In this document: piece by piece, positions 13,261 to 26,889 of the stretch
How the letters are laid out: the number at the start of each line of letters is the position of its first letter
Position numbering within the stretch: the first letter of the stretch is position 1
Assembly (NCBI GenBank): GCA_023055505.1
Contig: JALIRH010000143.1
Span: 124,001 to 188,000 of the forward strand
Length of the DNA: 64,000 bases
Reading direction: 5' to 3'
DNA from: Callipepla californica brunnescens
Lineage: Eukaryota; Chordata; Aves; Galliformes; Odontophoridae
Notes under the pieces: generated by a model
The model's input: only the letters and a program-made list of their open reading frames with translations
Database searches by the model: none
Told to the model about the DNA's origin: nothing
Position numbers and translations under genes: made by a program

Positions 13261-16200
13261 CTCCCACCTACTACAAGTAGTGGACTACTTGCTGTAGGTG
13301 GTCACTTTGGAAAGCAGAAAAATCAGATTTTCACACTTAGATACATACATACACAGGAAGGAAAATAGTTAGAATTTTGATAGGCCGTGGGTCACAAACT
13401 AATCTGGAATCATTACATAACTGTGACGTCATATGCACAATTAAGAGAAATCTGAAAGCATTATGGGTACTACACACACCCTTTCTGAAGTATCCAACAT
13501 TAGTCACCAAGAAAGAAGCATATCAATAAAGGGAACATTTTCTGTTCTACAATGGCATCTCTTATTGTGTTGAATGCTTGTGATTTTTGCCTAGCCCAAA
13601 GCCGCAAAAAAAAATTGAGTGATTTCTACTTTCCATCCCTTCTGTGAGAATTTGTTTGAAGAGCTAATCAATACAGAAAAACGTTGGACTTGTTTTCCTA
13701 GAGAACTGTGAAATTATACATGGCAAGACTGTTTGTATGTTTATTAATCCAGAAAGTTATTTGCTATGTATGGCACTTGTTCTTTTTCCTCTTTATCTTA
13801 ATTTGAAATGCAATTAAAATATACAGCAAGACTTATTACATATGGAAACCAGACACATGAGGGGAAATAAATGTCTTGTAAATTCCCAAGATGTTGCTCC
13901 TTAACTTCACAATTTAACTAAACAAACATAATTAGCAGTGTGCACACTCAGCACAAATGCAAAATAATATATGCTTGCATGTAATAATATATATGTATCA
14001 AATGCCAGCTCTTCTTTTGGTCTTGTTGGCAATAAGAATCTCAGTATTACTCATTCGCTAAGTAGGAACAAATTACAAACCTCTCCTAGTGTTTCGACTT
14101 CAAGAGATGAAGAGCTAAACAGGATCAGAACTACTGACACTTCTTTCCCACATCTGGCATAAAAAACAAAGCAAAAAACAAAAATGCCAGAAACTAACCA
14201 GCCAGAATTCACAACTCCTTTCCAAGCTCTGAAATGATGAAGCCTGGTTCCACCACAGATCCACATGACACAGAGCAGTAATTAGGAGTGCTGCAGGAGC
14301 AACTGCATGAGCATGGGCCTGGAAAGCAGACAAGGGTGCTGTGGTCCTTTACAGGCTCAGGATGGTGCCAGCTGGAGGCTGGTATGTTCAACAAGTGATA
14401 GAAAAGTAATCTCATTTTTCTGCTATACTATCTTGCAGATAGTTCTATTTTCATTTATGCCAGTTAACACCCAGTTTGGGGTTTTTCGGGGCTTACCCAG
14501 TCTCCCTGACTTTCTGATATTCACATATTGATGAGATTTGAAGGTAGGTAAGTTAAGTGAACCGCTGGAGTATTAGGTAAGCTGTCCTGCATTGGTAGCA
14601 TTTTGCTCACATATCTGTCTGCAAAGTTTAAGTTTAAAATGCTGTTCTTCATACATCCATAAGAGATGGCTGTGGGACTGAGCTTGGGGTACTCTCAGGG
14701 CTTTCCTGCCTTTCCCATCCGCCCCTTCTGGAGCCAAATTCTTGGTGGAAAGACTGGCAGAACAGAAATTATGGAGTAATTAGGAATCTAGTTTTCTAAA
14801 CAATGAGGTCCTTGGAGTTTCAAAGAAATCGAAGCTCGTCTCCCTTCTGGACACAAACTCACACTTGCATAAGGGCCATTCCTAGAAATAGCAGTTCTAG
14901 GAGATATGCAGCCCTCTAAAGTTCCCTGGCTGTAACTAGGTAAGAAGCTGGACACCTTTCAGGGTTCAGTACACTCAGGAAGGTTGCTCTATGAAAAACT
15001 ATGGTCATTTTAACCCTGTGTTGGCAATGGAGGAGCTCTGCTCTCAGGAAGTCGCTATACAACGTTCAATCTAGGTGATCAAACCCAAGAAATTTACTGG
15101 CATTCAAAAGAGAATGAGGCTTCTCATACTATGTGAATGTGTCAAGAATGAGGTCAAAATGGCCCACAAAACCAGAGGGAAAATTCATGTGAAAATCCAA
15201 TCCATCTCTAAGGTAGTTGTGAACACAACTGACTTTGTTCTGCCTTCAGAAATCACGACTGGATGTGGATGTGCCAAATGTATTATGGGTATGACTCTGA
15301 GGTTGGACTTTAATAATGCAAAAATGCAAGCAGGGCACTACACAGCTGACTTGTAATCCCATGCAGATAGGGTTTCCTCTCTTCTCCCTCTTTATGGATA
15401 TTAAGTACAAGATAAAAAGAGGGCCAAAGTGATTAACAGCAATTGTGTAGAACATGACATCTTCTCCCTGCATAGCATTGCCTTTCCCAACTTTGGAAGG
15501 GGCTCTAGTTTCAAGCCACCCTTCTACGCAGAATGCAAGTTAAGACCTCTGTGCTAAGTACTTGTCCATGGTTCCCCATCAGACTGGGAAGGTCTTCCTC
15601 AGAGCTTTGTCCTCTGTCAAAAAAAAAGAAATCCTGAGCTGCAGACCCTGCATTCATGGGCTCAGTAAACCAACAGATGGTTCCTCACATGAAAGTATAG
15701 GTCTGAAAACCCTGTCATAAACTTGATTTGAGTTGAAGAGATGATAATGGTGATCCCAGGAGGAAAAGAGCCAATTTCTTAGTGCTTATGTTAGTAGTCT
15801 GAATCCTGGCTGATGGAGCCTCACAAAGATGTAATTAGTGGGGACTTGACCATTTTGTAAGCTGAATCCTACCTGTGCAGTGCAGACTGAACAGATGAAC
15901 AATTATAGCCCCCTGTCCCAGATTAGTTCCCACAATTGCAGCACTGCCAGACTAGGTCCCACCTAGAGAGTTCTTTGATCTTAACTTCTTTATTGCTGCA
16001 GAGGCAATAGATGGGCTAGGGGGATCAGCGTAATGATGGCCATAGCTTTACTTGAACATCCATTCAGTACCTCCAGCTTTCTTCAGTACCAGAACAAATC
16101 ATTATAGCGACAGGTACTAAAAATGCAGATGGGGCTAACACAGCAATTCGGAAGAAAACCTGTGAGGACCTGCTAATTGCCTGGGCAGAGAAAGATACAG

Positions 16201-16990
16201 TAAGCAACAACAGTGGCCCACATGAGAAATCCTCCTGGCAATAAACCCCCTTATCATTGTGATTCATGCAGATATCATTTCCAGCTTAAATAGAAAGACA
16301 CTTGGGAAAAGGTATGATATCCTCTTTGCTTAGCAGTACCATCCCTAGCCAGCAGCAGGGCCTGGTGCCCTTCCCTGGGGCTGAGGTCATGGAAAGGAAC
16401 AGCACACAGAGGGAGTGGGGTTGTGAGGTCAGGGCTCAAACTGAGGAAAGTGGCAGGAGAACACAGCCCTGTCTTCTCCAGACAGAGGCTCCAGCGCTTC
16501 AACCCATCTGGGAGAGGAAGAGGTCTGTGCCTCCTGTCTCATCGTGGTGGGGCGGGGGGTGGTAAGGACCCCCAGAGAGTCACTGCTGCTGCTGCTGGCA
16601 ATAGTGGTGATGGCCACAAGGGCCAGCTATACCCTACAGTGCATCAGGCCCAGCACTGCCAGCCTGGAAAAGAAAGGGATTGTCTCACACTGCTCTGTGC
16701 TGTGCGGTCTCAACTTGAGCACCGGGTGCAGTCTGAGTACCATAACGGAAGAACATAAAACTGTTACAGCAAAAGGTGGATACAAAGATAGTGAAGGAGA
16801 AGCTGTGGACTTTTTGTGTGTTCAGCACAGAGCAGAGGAGCTGAGGGGAGCCCTGATGGCGGCTGCAGCTCTCACTGGGCGCGGAGGGCAGCACTGAGCT
16901 CTGCTCTGTGTGACAGCGACAAGGCCCGAGGGAACAGCAGGGAAAGGGTCTGCACAGGAGAGTGGCGGGCATGGAACTGCCCAGGGCAGT
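13261..16990. other. Intergenic DNA, no gene seen
   Basis: Mostly AT-rich sequence with scattered short frames. GC content rises from about 16.3 kb, and a short CTG run occurs near 16581. The 90-120 residue frames here have no recognisable domains and no convincing splice structure. Confidence 0.5.
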
Positions 16991-17039
16991 GGGCACAGCC
17001 CTGAGCTGCCGGAGTTCAGGGAGTGTTCAGGAGTACACC

Positions 17040-17546
17040 CACCACAGGATTTGGATTTCGGGTGGAGCTGTGTGGAGTCATTGAAGAAGACACAAAGGTC
17101 CTGGAGTGTGCCCAGAGAAGTGCAACGAAGCTGTGAAGAGTCTAGGAGAACAAGTCTTAAGAGGAGTGGTTGAGAGAACAGGGACTGCTTAGTCTGGAGG
17201 AGGCTCAGGGGAGACCTTAACGCTCTGTACAACTCCTGAAAGGAGGTTGAGGTGAGGTGGGGGTTGACCTCCTCTTCCAGGTAGCAGTCACGGGACAAGA
17301 GGGTATGGCGTCAGGTTGCATCAGGGGAAGTTCAGGTTGGATCTTAGGAATCATTTCTCCTCCGAAAGAGTGGTAAGGCTGTGGCAGAGGCTGTCCGTGG
17401 AGGAGGCGGGGTCCCGTCCCAGGCGACGCTCAAGATCCGTGTGGATGCGGCACCGAGAGACGTGGTGAGCAGGCACGGCGGGGACGGGCTGACGGCCGGA
17501 CCCGGTGCTCTTAGAGGTCTTTTCCTTAATATTTCCATGCCTCTAT
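17040..17546 (+). mobile_element. Degenerate CR1 LINE fragment upstream of the SHB-type gene
   Basis: Sense-orientation CR1 3' region: segments matching the GTCCTGGAGTGTGCCCAGAG, CTTAGTCTGGAGGAGGCTCAG and GTGGTAAGGCTGTGGCAGAGG stretches of the ORF2 end. It finishes in a CR1 tail around CTCTTAGAGGTCTTTTCC. Frameshifts and stops break the frame. It ends only a few bases before the CpG island begins. Confidence 0.8.
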
Positions 17547-17559
17547 AACCTCACGAGTC

Positions 17560-18720
17560 CCTTCCAAACGGGAATACTCTCCAGCGACAGCAGCGCTGAA
17601 AGCCGCGCTCGTCCCACCCCTCTCTGCGTCGACCCTGCTTCGCGGCCGCGCTCCTCCCAAGGGCTCGGGCCGCCCCTCCCCGCCCCGCCCGTCCCCCGCC
17701 GCCCCGCCCCGCGCAGCCGCGTCCCTCGCCCCGCTGCGTGCTGAGGTCAGGCCGGGCCGCGGTGCAGGCGCGGCGGAGGCGCTCGCGAGAGCGGAGCTGC
17801 GGCTCGGCCGGGAGCGGCTGCGTCCCGCGGGAAGCCGGGGCGTCTCGGTGGCGGGGAAGCCGCCGTTGCGCGGAGCGGGGCGACCGGCCCGCCCCGCTGC
17901 CCAGCTGCTCCATGCGGGCGGCGGTGAGCGGGGCCGGCGCGCAGGGCGGCGGGGGCAGCGCTAGGCGCTGAGGGGCCGCGCCCGGCGGGGACGATGGCTA
18001 AATGGCTGAATAAGTACTTCAGCCTGGGCAACAACAAGACCAAGAGCCCCCCGCAGCCTCCGCGGCCCGACTACAGGGAGAAGCGCAACGGTGCCGGCGG
18101 CGCGCCCCGCCCCGACGGGCCGCCTCACCTCCACCGCCACCAGCACCGCACTTCGCCCGGCTTCCCGCACCGCCACCTGCGCGACGACACCAGCGAGCTG
18201 CTCCGCGCCTACTGCGCGCAGAAGGACCGCGACTTCGAGGACCCCTACAGCAGGCCCGGCTCCTCCTTGCGCAAACTGCGCGCCCTGTGCCGGCCCGAGC
18301 CCTGCGCGCTCGACGAGCCGGGCCCGGCCGCTCCCCGCGCCTTCTCCTCCGCCTCGTGCGGTGCCGCCGCTTCCGCGCCCGCCAGTTCCCCGCTGCTCGC
18401 CCGCAGCCAGAGCGAGCGGCGGCCTGGCACGCCGCCCGAGGTGCGGTACATCTCCCCCCGGCACCGCTTGATCCGCGTGGAGATCGGCGACGGCGGCAAG
18501 TTCGGCCGCGGCGGAGAGCAGCTGGCGGCCTCCGCGCCCGCCAGAGAGAAGGTGAGTGCCGGGCCCGGCCCTGCCCTCGGGGACCGGCTGCGGGGATGGG
18601 GCCGGGGAGGCATTCGTCTCGGTGGAGGAGGCCTTTGTGCGAGGTGCGGATTGTTGTGTGCAGGGCTGGCGCCTCGGTGGCGGTGCCCGTGGATGCCTTC
18701 CCCTCTGAAAAGCGCTGGGG
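17560..18720. promoter_or_regulatory. CpG island at the SHB-type first exon
   Basis: GC content is very high and CpG is dense from about 17560 to 18720, in contrast to the AT-rich flanks. The island covers the presumed 5' UTR, the first coding exon and the start of intron 1. It contains several CCGCCCC/GGGCGG Sp1-like boxes around 17670-17720 and no obvious TATA box, as expected for a dispersed CpG promoter. The exact transcription start cannot be read from the sequence. Confidence 0.75.
17994..18551 (+). CDS. SHB: SHB-type SH2 adaptor protein, first coding exon
   Basis: This exon encodes 186 residues beginning MAKWLNKYFSLGN and ends at a strong donor (AAG|GTGAGT, exon end 18551, phase 0). 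The N-terminal segment, the proline-rich KTKSPPQPPRPDY stretch, the DRDFEDPY motif, the GSSLRKLRALC segment and the VRYISPRHRLIRVE block occur in that order in SHB, the adaptor linking receptor tyrosine kinases to downstream signalling. The phosphotyrosine sites and the C-terminal SH2 domain lie in later exons that I do not see in this window, consistent with a long first intron. The middle is rich in Ala, Ser and Pro, as in mammals, and appears shorter than the human counterpart. The start is the first ATG in a purine-led context (GACGATGG). A close relative (SHF or SHD) is the alternative; the N-terminus favours SHB. Confidence 0.8.
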
Positions 18721-18721
18721 C

Positions 18722-18990
18722 ATGTCATAGAGCTTTAAGAGTCACTGAGGTTGGAAAAGACCTTTAAGATCACCGATTCCAACCGTCAGCTCACCTCCGC
18801 CTTGCCCGCTAGCCATATCCCTCAGTGCCACGTGCCTCAGTGCCACGTCCACGCGACCCCTGAGCACCTCCAAGGACGGTGGTACCTCCCTGGGCAGCCT
18901 GCACCAGTGCCTCACCGCTCTGAGAAGCAGCTATTCCTAATACCCAACCCGAAACCCGTCTTCTGCTGGTGCTCCGGTTTGTCTCAGAGT
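18722..18990 (-). mobile_element. CR1 LINE 3' end in SHB-type intron 1
   Basis: Reverse complement of a CR1 3' end: CATAGAGCTTTAAGAGTCACTGAGGTTGGAAAAGACCTTTAAGATCA, shown here only as the sequence from 18722 onward, followed by the antisense CACCTCC...GGGCAGCCTG segment. It is short and 5' truncated. It lies just inside the presumed first intron and marks the downstream edge of the CpG island. Confidence 0.8.
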
Positions 18991-20711
18991 ACGTGTGTTG
19001 TGGAGGAACGTGGAGTGTGTTGCCTGCTCCTTGAATGTGCTGTGATTGCAATTGCACTGTATCAGCTCAGCTCCTGGGGTGACGACAGGCCTGAGCCAAG
19101 GGCGCGTGAGGGCTGCTTGGTCTGCTGGTGCTGCAGTGTGAGTGGCAGGGAGCGTGCTAGTGTGCTGGTGGTGGTGGTGGTTTTTGCTTTCTCTTCTGCA
19201 GTCACTCCGCAGCCCCTTGACAGTTTTGTGCAGGATAGGCTGTGTACCAGCACTGTGCTTGTTCTGGTGTGTGGGGACTGATTAGTCGGTCAGAGCAGGG
19301 TACAGGCTGTTCTGCGGTCTGTATGAGAAGCAACTGTGTATGGCACTGGAAGGGGTTTTCTTTGTGTTAATAATACTCTGCAGTACTTCAGTGCTTGCTA
19401 CAGGCTTTGGCTGTAAGTGCTGAAGGAGGCATGTGCTCTGCAGGGTAGTATTTACTCATCAACCTTCTTACATCTGTATTTAGCATACGCTTACAGGAAG
19501 AATTTATATCAAAACAAGCGTCCTTTACTTTTACTGGAAAAACTGTCGCTCTCTAACCACTTCACCTCCTTGCTCACTGCTGAAGGTGACGTTGTTCAAA
19601 GTCCTGTGTTACAACAGCACAATGCTTCCCTATGCGTCTGTGTCTCCAAGCTGACAGCTGAAGTAAGCTCTGCAGCCGCTGGCTTGGCTGAAAATGATCT
19701 CCTGTCTTTTAGTGGTGGTTCTCTACAAATATTTACAAAAACACTGCAGAAGCAGTGCTGGGAAGGTTCCAGGCTCAGGAACTCGGGTCACAGGGGGAGG
19801 CTTAGCAGAGAATAGAGCTGCTTTTACTTTAAGTACAGGTGTGTGTTTGCTTTTGTGTGTGTGTGTTGGAAATCAGCTTTTCTGCAGTTTGTTAATAGGC
19901 CTGTGCAACTTCAGAGTAATAGTCTCTTCGCAGGAATTCTAAGCATGTGCTGAACTTAGCAGTTTAAATGAACTGTGGGTGCGTGTTGGAGTATGAAGCA
20001 GGGTTGAATTGAGTGGCAAGGCATTTCCATGGCAACTTGACATATTGTATCCTGTCCATGTGGAATTCCCAATATATCAGCTTGTCATGATGACGACAGG
20101 AGATTAAAACACTAGCATTTAATACACAGTATGTCATTTTACACGTAGCTCCTGACTGGAAGCAACTTCTTTCTCGGAAGTGAATCATCATTAAAGTTAC
20201 AGTCTCAGTGTATTCACTCTTCTGTCAATTACCTGTGTTCAGACCAAGTGCTCTCAGGCAAATACTTTCAGCAGCCTCATGCTGTAGGGAAAATAATTGC
20301 TTGGGGCAAAATGATTCCAAGTGCAACTGCTGTTTTCTTACATAGGGCAGGATTTACTACTATTAATATTTTAGGCCCACTGACACAATTTGCAAAATGG
20401 AAATGGTGTGTGTTTCAAGCAACTCTCCTTGCTAGCTTCTGTTACATAAATGTGTGCTGCTGGTTCTAAAATTTGCTTTGAATGAGCAGCCTGCACTTTT
20501 GTAACATAGGATGCTTCCCCAGAAATACAGAATACTCATGCTACAACCGTTATTCCTTCTGGTTTTGAGAGAGAGAGAGAAGTATTCATGACCAGCAGGA
20601 AGCCTTCTCTTTCTGAAGAGGTGGGTGTGCTTATCCTCACCTTGCTCTAAGTTTTTTGTCATGTTCCAATGGAACTTCCTATGTTCGTGTTTGTGCTCAT
20701 AGACCTTTGTC
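18991..20711. other. Presumed SHB-type intron sequence, no exon seen
   Basis: No exon-like segment with paired splice sites and recognisable coding content. Short GT-rich runs occur near 19170 and 19855. Confidence 0.5.
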
Positions 20712-21715
20712 CTTTGGGCTGAAAAGAGCCTGCCCCCCATTGGCTTGACTCTTGTCCACTAGATATTGATAAACATTGATAGATGCCCTCTCAGTCTTCT
20801 CCAGACTGAACAGTCCCAGGTTTCTTGGCCTTTCCTCAGAAGGGAGATGTTCCAGGCCCCTAATCATCTTTGCAGTCCTCCATTGGACTCTCTCTAGAAG
20901 TTCCCTGTCTCAAACTAGGGTGCTCAGAACTGGACACAGTACTCCAGGAGAGATCTTAACTCACAGGGCAGAGTAGAGTGGGCGGATCACCTCCCTTGAC
21001 CTGCTGGCCGTATTCTTTATAGTGCACCCCAGGGCACCATTGGCCTTCTTGGCCACAGGTGCACACTGCTGCCTGATGGGCAGCCTGTTGTCCACAGGGA
21101 CATTCAGGTCCTTTTCTACAGAGTTCCTAATCTGTACTGATGTGTGGAGTTGTTTCTTCGAGTCTGTGAGACTCTGCACTTGTCCTTGCTAAAGCTCATA
21201 AGATTCCTTTTCACCCAACTCACCTGTCTGTCCAGATCTTGTTGAAAGGTATCACAGTCTTGCCTGTCAGTCAATCCTCCCAGCTTTGTTTAATCAGTAA
21301 ACTTGCTGAGAGTGCATTCTTTCCCTTCATCCTGGTCATTGTTGAAGATACTGAACAAGACTGAGCACAGTTCTGACCCCTGGGGAACACTGCCACTTAC
21401 AGGCCTGCAGACAGACTGTGTGCTACTGATTACAGATTTCTGAACTCTACCGGTCAGCCAGTTCTCAGTCTACCTCGCTGTCCACTCATCTATCTCATAC
21501 TTCTAAGTTTATGTTACAAGAGTGTTATGGGAGACAGTGGTGAATGTATTGCTGAATTCAACGTACACAACATCTGGTGCTCTCCCATTATCTACCCAGA
21601 TAGTTGTGGCTGCCAGTTTGGCCAAGCATGATTTCCCCTTGTGCAGCAGATCTAGATAGTGATCTAGATAGTGTGTGTAGGAGACTTTGCAAATTGCAAG
21701 ACCCATTTGTGCAGA
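20712..21715 (-). mobile_element. CR1 LINE fragment, minus strand
   Basis: About 1 kb of antisense CR1 ORF2. It includes the stretches complementary to the CTGGAGAAGACTGAGAGGG, CTGTGTCCAGTTCTGAGC and ACACAACATCT regions of the element, and runs on to a junction near 21715. Multiple stops and indels break the frame. The 3' terminal tail is missing or weak at the left end. Confidence 0.82.
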
Positions 21716-23675
21716 AGTGGGTATAACTGATCCTCTAGAAAATAGCTCTACCTGTGCAGCGCTGATCCTGTGAGAGAGCCTTTAAATGTTGTGTGGCAGC
21801 AGCAGTCTGGCAGGAAACATTCAAGACAGTGTAGCTGTTGACTTGATTTCCAGAGGTCTGAAGGCTTACGTGAATCCTGCATTTGTGTAGGAAGGGAAAA
21901 CTTAGTTTCCATGGAATTCACCTCAGAAGTGTGTGGTACAGAGATTGAATGCTAGCTAAGTGTGAGGGCTAAAGCCATATTTTGCATCAAGGAGCTGCCT
22001 TTCTTACGTTGCAATAGGCTATTGAAATGCCGTTTGAGCTTTCCAATATTAACATATGTGCATGATTAAAACTTCTTAGAAAATGTTGAGATGTTTGTCT
22101 TATTTTTGTATGCAGAAGGCCTAAGTTGTCTTTGGTCTTGCAAGTGAGAACAAGTCAGGTGTATTTAACAGTGTCTTACAGCTGGTATTTCAAGATACCT
22201 AAGCAGCGTTAGGGTTATTTGTTTCCATGTATATGCTTTCTAGAGCTTCTGAGGTACTGACGAGATCTTGCTGTATTCCAGTGTTTAATCCATTGCAGCA
22301 GGCTGTCAGACTCCAACTGGCTGTGCTCTGAAACATACCTTCTCTCTTTAGTGCAGTATGTATTGCCATATGGCTCTGACTTTAAGCCACAGGTCTGGAG
22401 TAGATACCAGTGGCTGCTGGTCTTGTGAACCTTCAAGAGTGGCTTGTGCAAGCCCATACAAACTGTATTGTTTTCCACACATCACATGGTACTATGGCAA
22501 TAAGACTGCTAGAGATATATTCTTCCAGAAACGTGAGCATCATGATCAAGGGATTATCAAAGGCTTATGGTAAGATACGTAGTTGTTATCTGAACCTGTA
22601 GAGTGTTAGAAATTCTAAGTCTGTTCCAAGTGTTGTGGTAGCCTGTTTGGTTAGAAGTAGCCCTGGCTTCTCTGTTGCATTGCACAGCTGGGAACCGTCT
22701 CAACTCTGGAAATGATCCAGCTTTTCATACTCTTGGACAAAGAGCGTTGAAGCAGAAAAAGGCTAGTTGAAGGGAGCTTGAGGCTGTTAGAAACATGGAG
22801 GTGGGAGAAGGGTGTGGTGATCTTCTGAAAGAGCGTGTTATGTATACCTTTTCAGTGTTTTGGATCTGTTAACTGCAAACTTGATTCAGGCAAAATGGCT
22901 GACTTGCCCTTTTTCTGAACCCCTTACTGAATCATTTACTGGAAGACTGTACCTGTACATGTTCCCTGTGGCCTCATTCTGAGAAAGGCTAATGTTACAG
23001 CAGTGGACCTTTGTCCAGTTTTCACCCCCTACTGTGCAACCTCGGTATCTAATGTTTATGAGCCATGCTTACCTGATGCCCAAAAAGCAGAAACACATGC
23101 CTGCTGTGCTCTTCTGTGTGTGCTCTCTCTTGCTTCATAAGGGAGCACGCAAGACTCGTGTGTATGCTGGAATGTTATTCCAAGTCCAGTATGTCTGTTC
23201 TACCTGGAGATAGTGGCTCAGAATTGTTACATAATGTGCTTAATTTCTGCACTTGTGAAATGAGACAAACTGCTTATTTCTTTTGGACTGAGAGGATGAA
23301 ACTGAATATTAATTAGGAGGTTGAGGCTGAGTTCTAGGCAAAAACTCAAGACAAAATTGTTTTCTAAAGCTGCTTGTGTCTGTATTCCTACAATTGTCCA
23401 GTGTAAGCTTTTTGATCACATCTTTAGTCGCACACAGCTCTGCCTTGATGTTATGTGCCTATGCTCTTGCCAGACAACAGGAGTTAGCCTGTGTGCTTTT
23501 CTGTTCCTCCAGGCTGTGTCCTGTGGCCTGAGAGGTGGTCAGTATGTGTTCTGGAGCAGTTATTCTGTGTCTGGTGCTTTAATTTTTGTTTCCCCGTCTA
23601 TATTCAAAGTCGCATTTTTCAAATGGTTACCACAATACATGAGGTTGGCACCAGGGCCTCATCCTTTATTGCAGG
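21716..23675. other. Non-coding DNA, nothing recognised
   Basis: Mixed-composition sequence with short frames only. No RNA gene, splice-supported exon or nameable repeat was found. Confidence 0.5.
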
Positions 23676-24575
23676 AAACAGAATTATAGAACAGATTTGG
23701 TTGGAAGGAATATCTCAAGAACAACCTGTCCAACAGTTCTCCTGCTGTGGCTCTGTCATCTTTGCATCCTCCCTTTGTAGATATATACATTGATATTTCC
23801 TGAGCCTCCTCTCTTCCAGGCTGATCAGTTATTTCATCTTCCTAGTGGCCCTTTGCTGAACTCTCTTCAGTATGTCCATGACTATTCTCTACTGGGGGGC
23901 CTGGAACTGGACACAGTTCTCCAGGAGTGGCCTTATCAGAGATGAGTGGAAAGGAGAGCTCATTTCCCTTGTCCTTTTGGGAATACTTTGCTTCATACAG
24001 CCCAGGGTGTTATTAGCTTTCTGTGTGTCAAGGACTCTTTGTTGGTTGATGTTCAGCTTCATGTCCACCGAGATGCCCAGGTTCTTCTCTGCCAAGCCTT
24101 TCTTCACCTGGGTGCCCCTAGGCGGGTCTTGGTGCCTGGGACTGTTCCTTCCCAGGTGTGAGGCTCTGAGGATCTTCTTGTTGAACGTTATGTTCTTCCA
24201 GTCAGCTCATTTCTCCAGCCTGTTGAGGTCCCTCTGGATGGCAGCACAACTCTCTAGTATACCGGCCACTCCTCCCAGTTGAATCTGCAGACTTGCTGAG
24301 GATATACTGCCCCATCATCCAGATCATTAATGGAAATATTAGGCAGAACTGGACCCCACACTGACCCCCACATTAAGGCCGTACTTAGTGACCTACAGCT
24401 AGGTTTAATACTACTGATCACCATTGTCTAGGCTTGACCATTCACTTTACCATTGGCTCATCCATTTCTTCATCAGCTTCTTCATGAGAGTCTTACTGAA
24501 GGCAGTCTCAGAGGTCTTACTGAAGTTTAGGCAATTTTCTCCTCATTTACCAAGCCTGTCATTTTAACTTCTTGG
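23676..24575 (-). mobile_element. CR1 LINE fragment, minus strand
   Basis: The sequence starts with AGAATTATAGAACAGATTTGG, a diverged reverse complement of the CR1 3' end. It continues as antisense ORF2 with recognisable TGGAACTGGACACAGTTCTCC and CCAGGGTGTTATTAGC stretches. It is heavily mutated and looks older than the copy at 10.2 kb. Confidence 0.82.
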
Positions 24576-26889
24576 CCATAGTATTTTATTTCTAGATGAA
24601 AAAAAAAACCAAACAGTAGAACCAATGATAGCTGCTGTGGCCTGAGAGTACTTAGGATGCTTTCTTTGGAGGGATGGAAGCCCGTGTAACGTGAATAACT
24701 TGTTGATCTTTAACTCTTTAAAAAATAACTGTGGTCTGTTTAGCATGAGTGAAAAATACCTGCTAAACTGCTTTGTTTTTTGTAGCTGAATTCCAGGCTG
24801 TGAAGTCAAACAGTAGTGCTTGCATTTTCCCTATGTGATTTTGCAGAAATACCTGAAATTGGATTACCAGTGACAGTAAACCATTCCATAGGCTTCATGC
24901 ATGGGAGGGGAGTGATGGTGACCATTGAGGAGCTTCAGCCAATTATTACGTGCAGTTATCAAGGACTGTACACTAAATGCTGCTGGGGTGCTACAAAGAG
25001 GAGCATCTTTAAAAGATTACTAAGAACTCTGCTCTTCTGAGATGTTTCAGGACGTATTTTATTCTTGCATGATTTTTGTTGTTTTGTTTGAGGTTATTTT
25101 TCTTCTTTTTTAAAAAATAGAACTACTCTTCAAAGGAAAGTCACAATAAGTGTGTCTGACGTAGTTTTAAACATCCAACATGCACTATCTGAATGAAATA
25201 TGAATGGCCCAGAGCTGTGTTACCTATTCTTGTGAGTGGTTTCTATGCTTTGACATTGTAGAGATTGGTAAGTGTTGCACTACAGTAGATTCTTCCTCAA
25301 GTGATGTTTTAGTGTCCCTTTAAGTCAAGTAGAAAGCATTTGTCCAGCTTGCTTCTCTCTTGTCTTTCATCCTGAGATGTCTATAAATAACCTGGTGAGC
25401 TGCAGTGCTTGGTACAGTTGTCCAATGGTCAGTGTAAAACTTGAAATTCATTTGAGAAGCTGTGCTGTGGCTAACAGACATGAAAAAGCAATGCAGAGTT
25501 ACTGAGACTGCAGCAGCAGTGAAGAAGGCAAGCTGGATTATTTGCTGAATCCTGGAGAAGAATTTTGTACTGGGAGGATTAGGCAAATAATTCAAAGGTG
25601 GATAAGGATTGAAAGCTATGTGCTGCCAGGTGCTCCAAGATCATGGTTAAATAGTTGAGATCTACCCGGAGTACTTACTGCATTCTGTCTTGGGAAGAAA
25701 ACATTGTCCCCAAGGCATTAGACAAACACTTCTAATTTTTTCCACCCACACTCTTGTCATGAAGCTCAAACAAGAAGTTCTAGTGGGGGACTTGGAGAGG
25801 TCTTTGGCTGTAGGCTGCACCTCCTGCACAATCCAACACTGGAAATGAATGGATGACTGATCTGGCCTGTTCATCGTTGTGATGCTAAGTGTATTGAAAG
25901 GTAAATTGATGAGTCTCATAGTCTGGGCTGGCTGAAGTGCAAGTACACAGGTGTTGTTGAAATGCTTCCAGCTGGCTTTCAAAGGGTGATGGAGAGCACT
26001 GGAGGAAACACAGATGCCGCTGAGTTGGACTTGCTGTTTACTATACAGTTCTGAAAGGGTTCTTTGGATACTGAACAGTGAAATGATGCATAAGGCAATA
26101 CCGGATTTACAGTGATTTACTGAAGGAATGAAAGACTAGTTTTACCAGCAGTAAGTGAAGAGCACAATCAGATAACAAGTAGGAAAAGTAAAACATCAAG
26201 TAATTGCTAAAGTTCAGGTTGACGAGATCTCTCACCTAGGGAGACTAACAGGCTGCATGTGTGGCACACCAGCCTCACACATGTCCATCAGGACATGTCC
26301 TTTGCTGGTAGCCCTTCCAGTCCAGCCACCAATGGAGCACAGTGAGTGATCTCTCTAACCAGATATTCATTGTTCAGACTGGGGGACCTTTTTGCTCATT
26401 GGTTAATTCTGTAATCTATTTTTACCAAGAGAACGAACATACTGCTTTGAGATCTGTCTTGCTTCAGGTTGCTGCACCGAATTTGAACGGAACTGTGTGA
26501 TCTGTAAAGAGGAATGAGAAAGCAAATGTGAGGGTGTAAGTGGATGCAGCTGGCACCAGAGTTTGCCGCCATCATTGTGTTACTGAGAAAATTGGAGGAG
26601 AGGGTGGCAGCACATGGAGCATTATTGTTCACTGTTTGGCAGAAAGTTTGGAGGAGCTTTATGGCAGTGGGCCACTGTTGCTGGCTTGTGATGTGTTGTG
26701 TGATCTAGTCTGTTGGAGGAGCATAGCTCCTTATGCTGAAGGAAAGGTGCAGAGGGCCACAGGCTGCTGGGATGGCAGATGGCTGTGAGGTGAGAGACTC
26801 TGCTTGGGAAGTGGCTGTCTGCATGCAGGGCAGAATGGTGTGACATGGTGCTGGCTGTGTTTCCTTGGCAAGGTGTTTGCCTGGAGCTA
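24576..26889. other. Non-coding DNA, nothing recognised
   Basis: No supported exon or nameable repeat. The short frames on both strands look like chance. Confidence 0.5.

Noticed and set aside
18019..18728. Large frames antisense to the SHB-type exon
   Set aside because: They are shadows of a GC-rich coding exon. The plus-strand frame has the family match, the start context and the splice donor.
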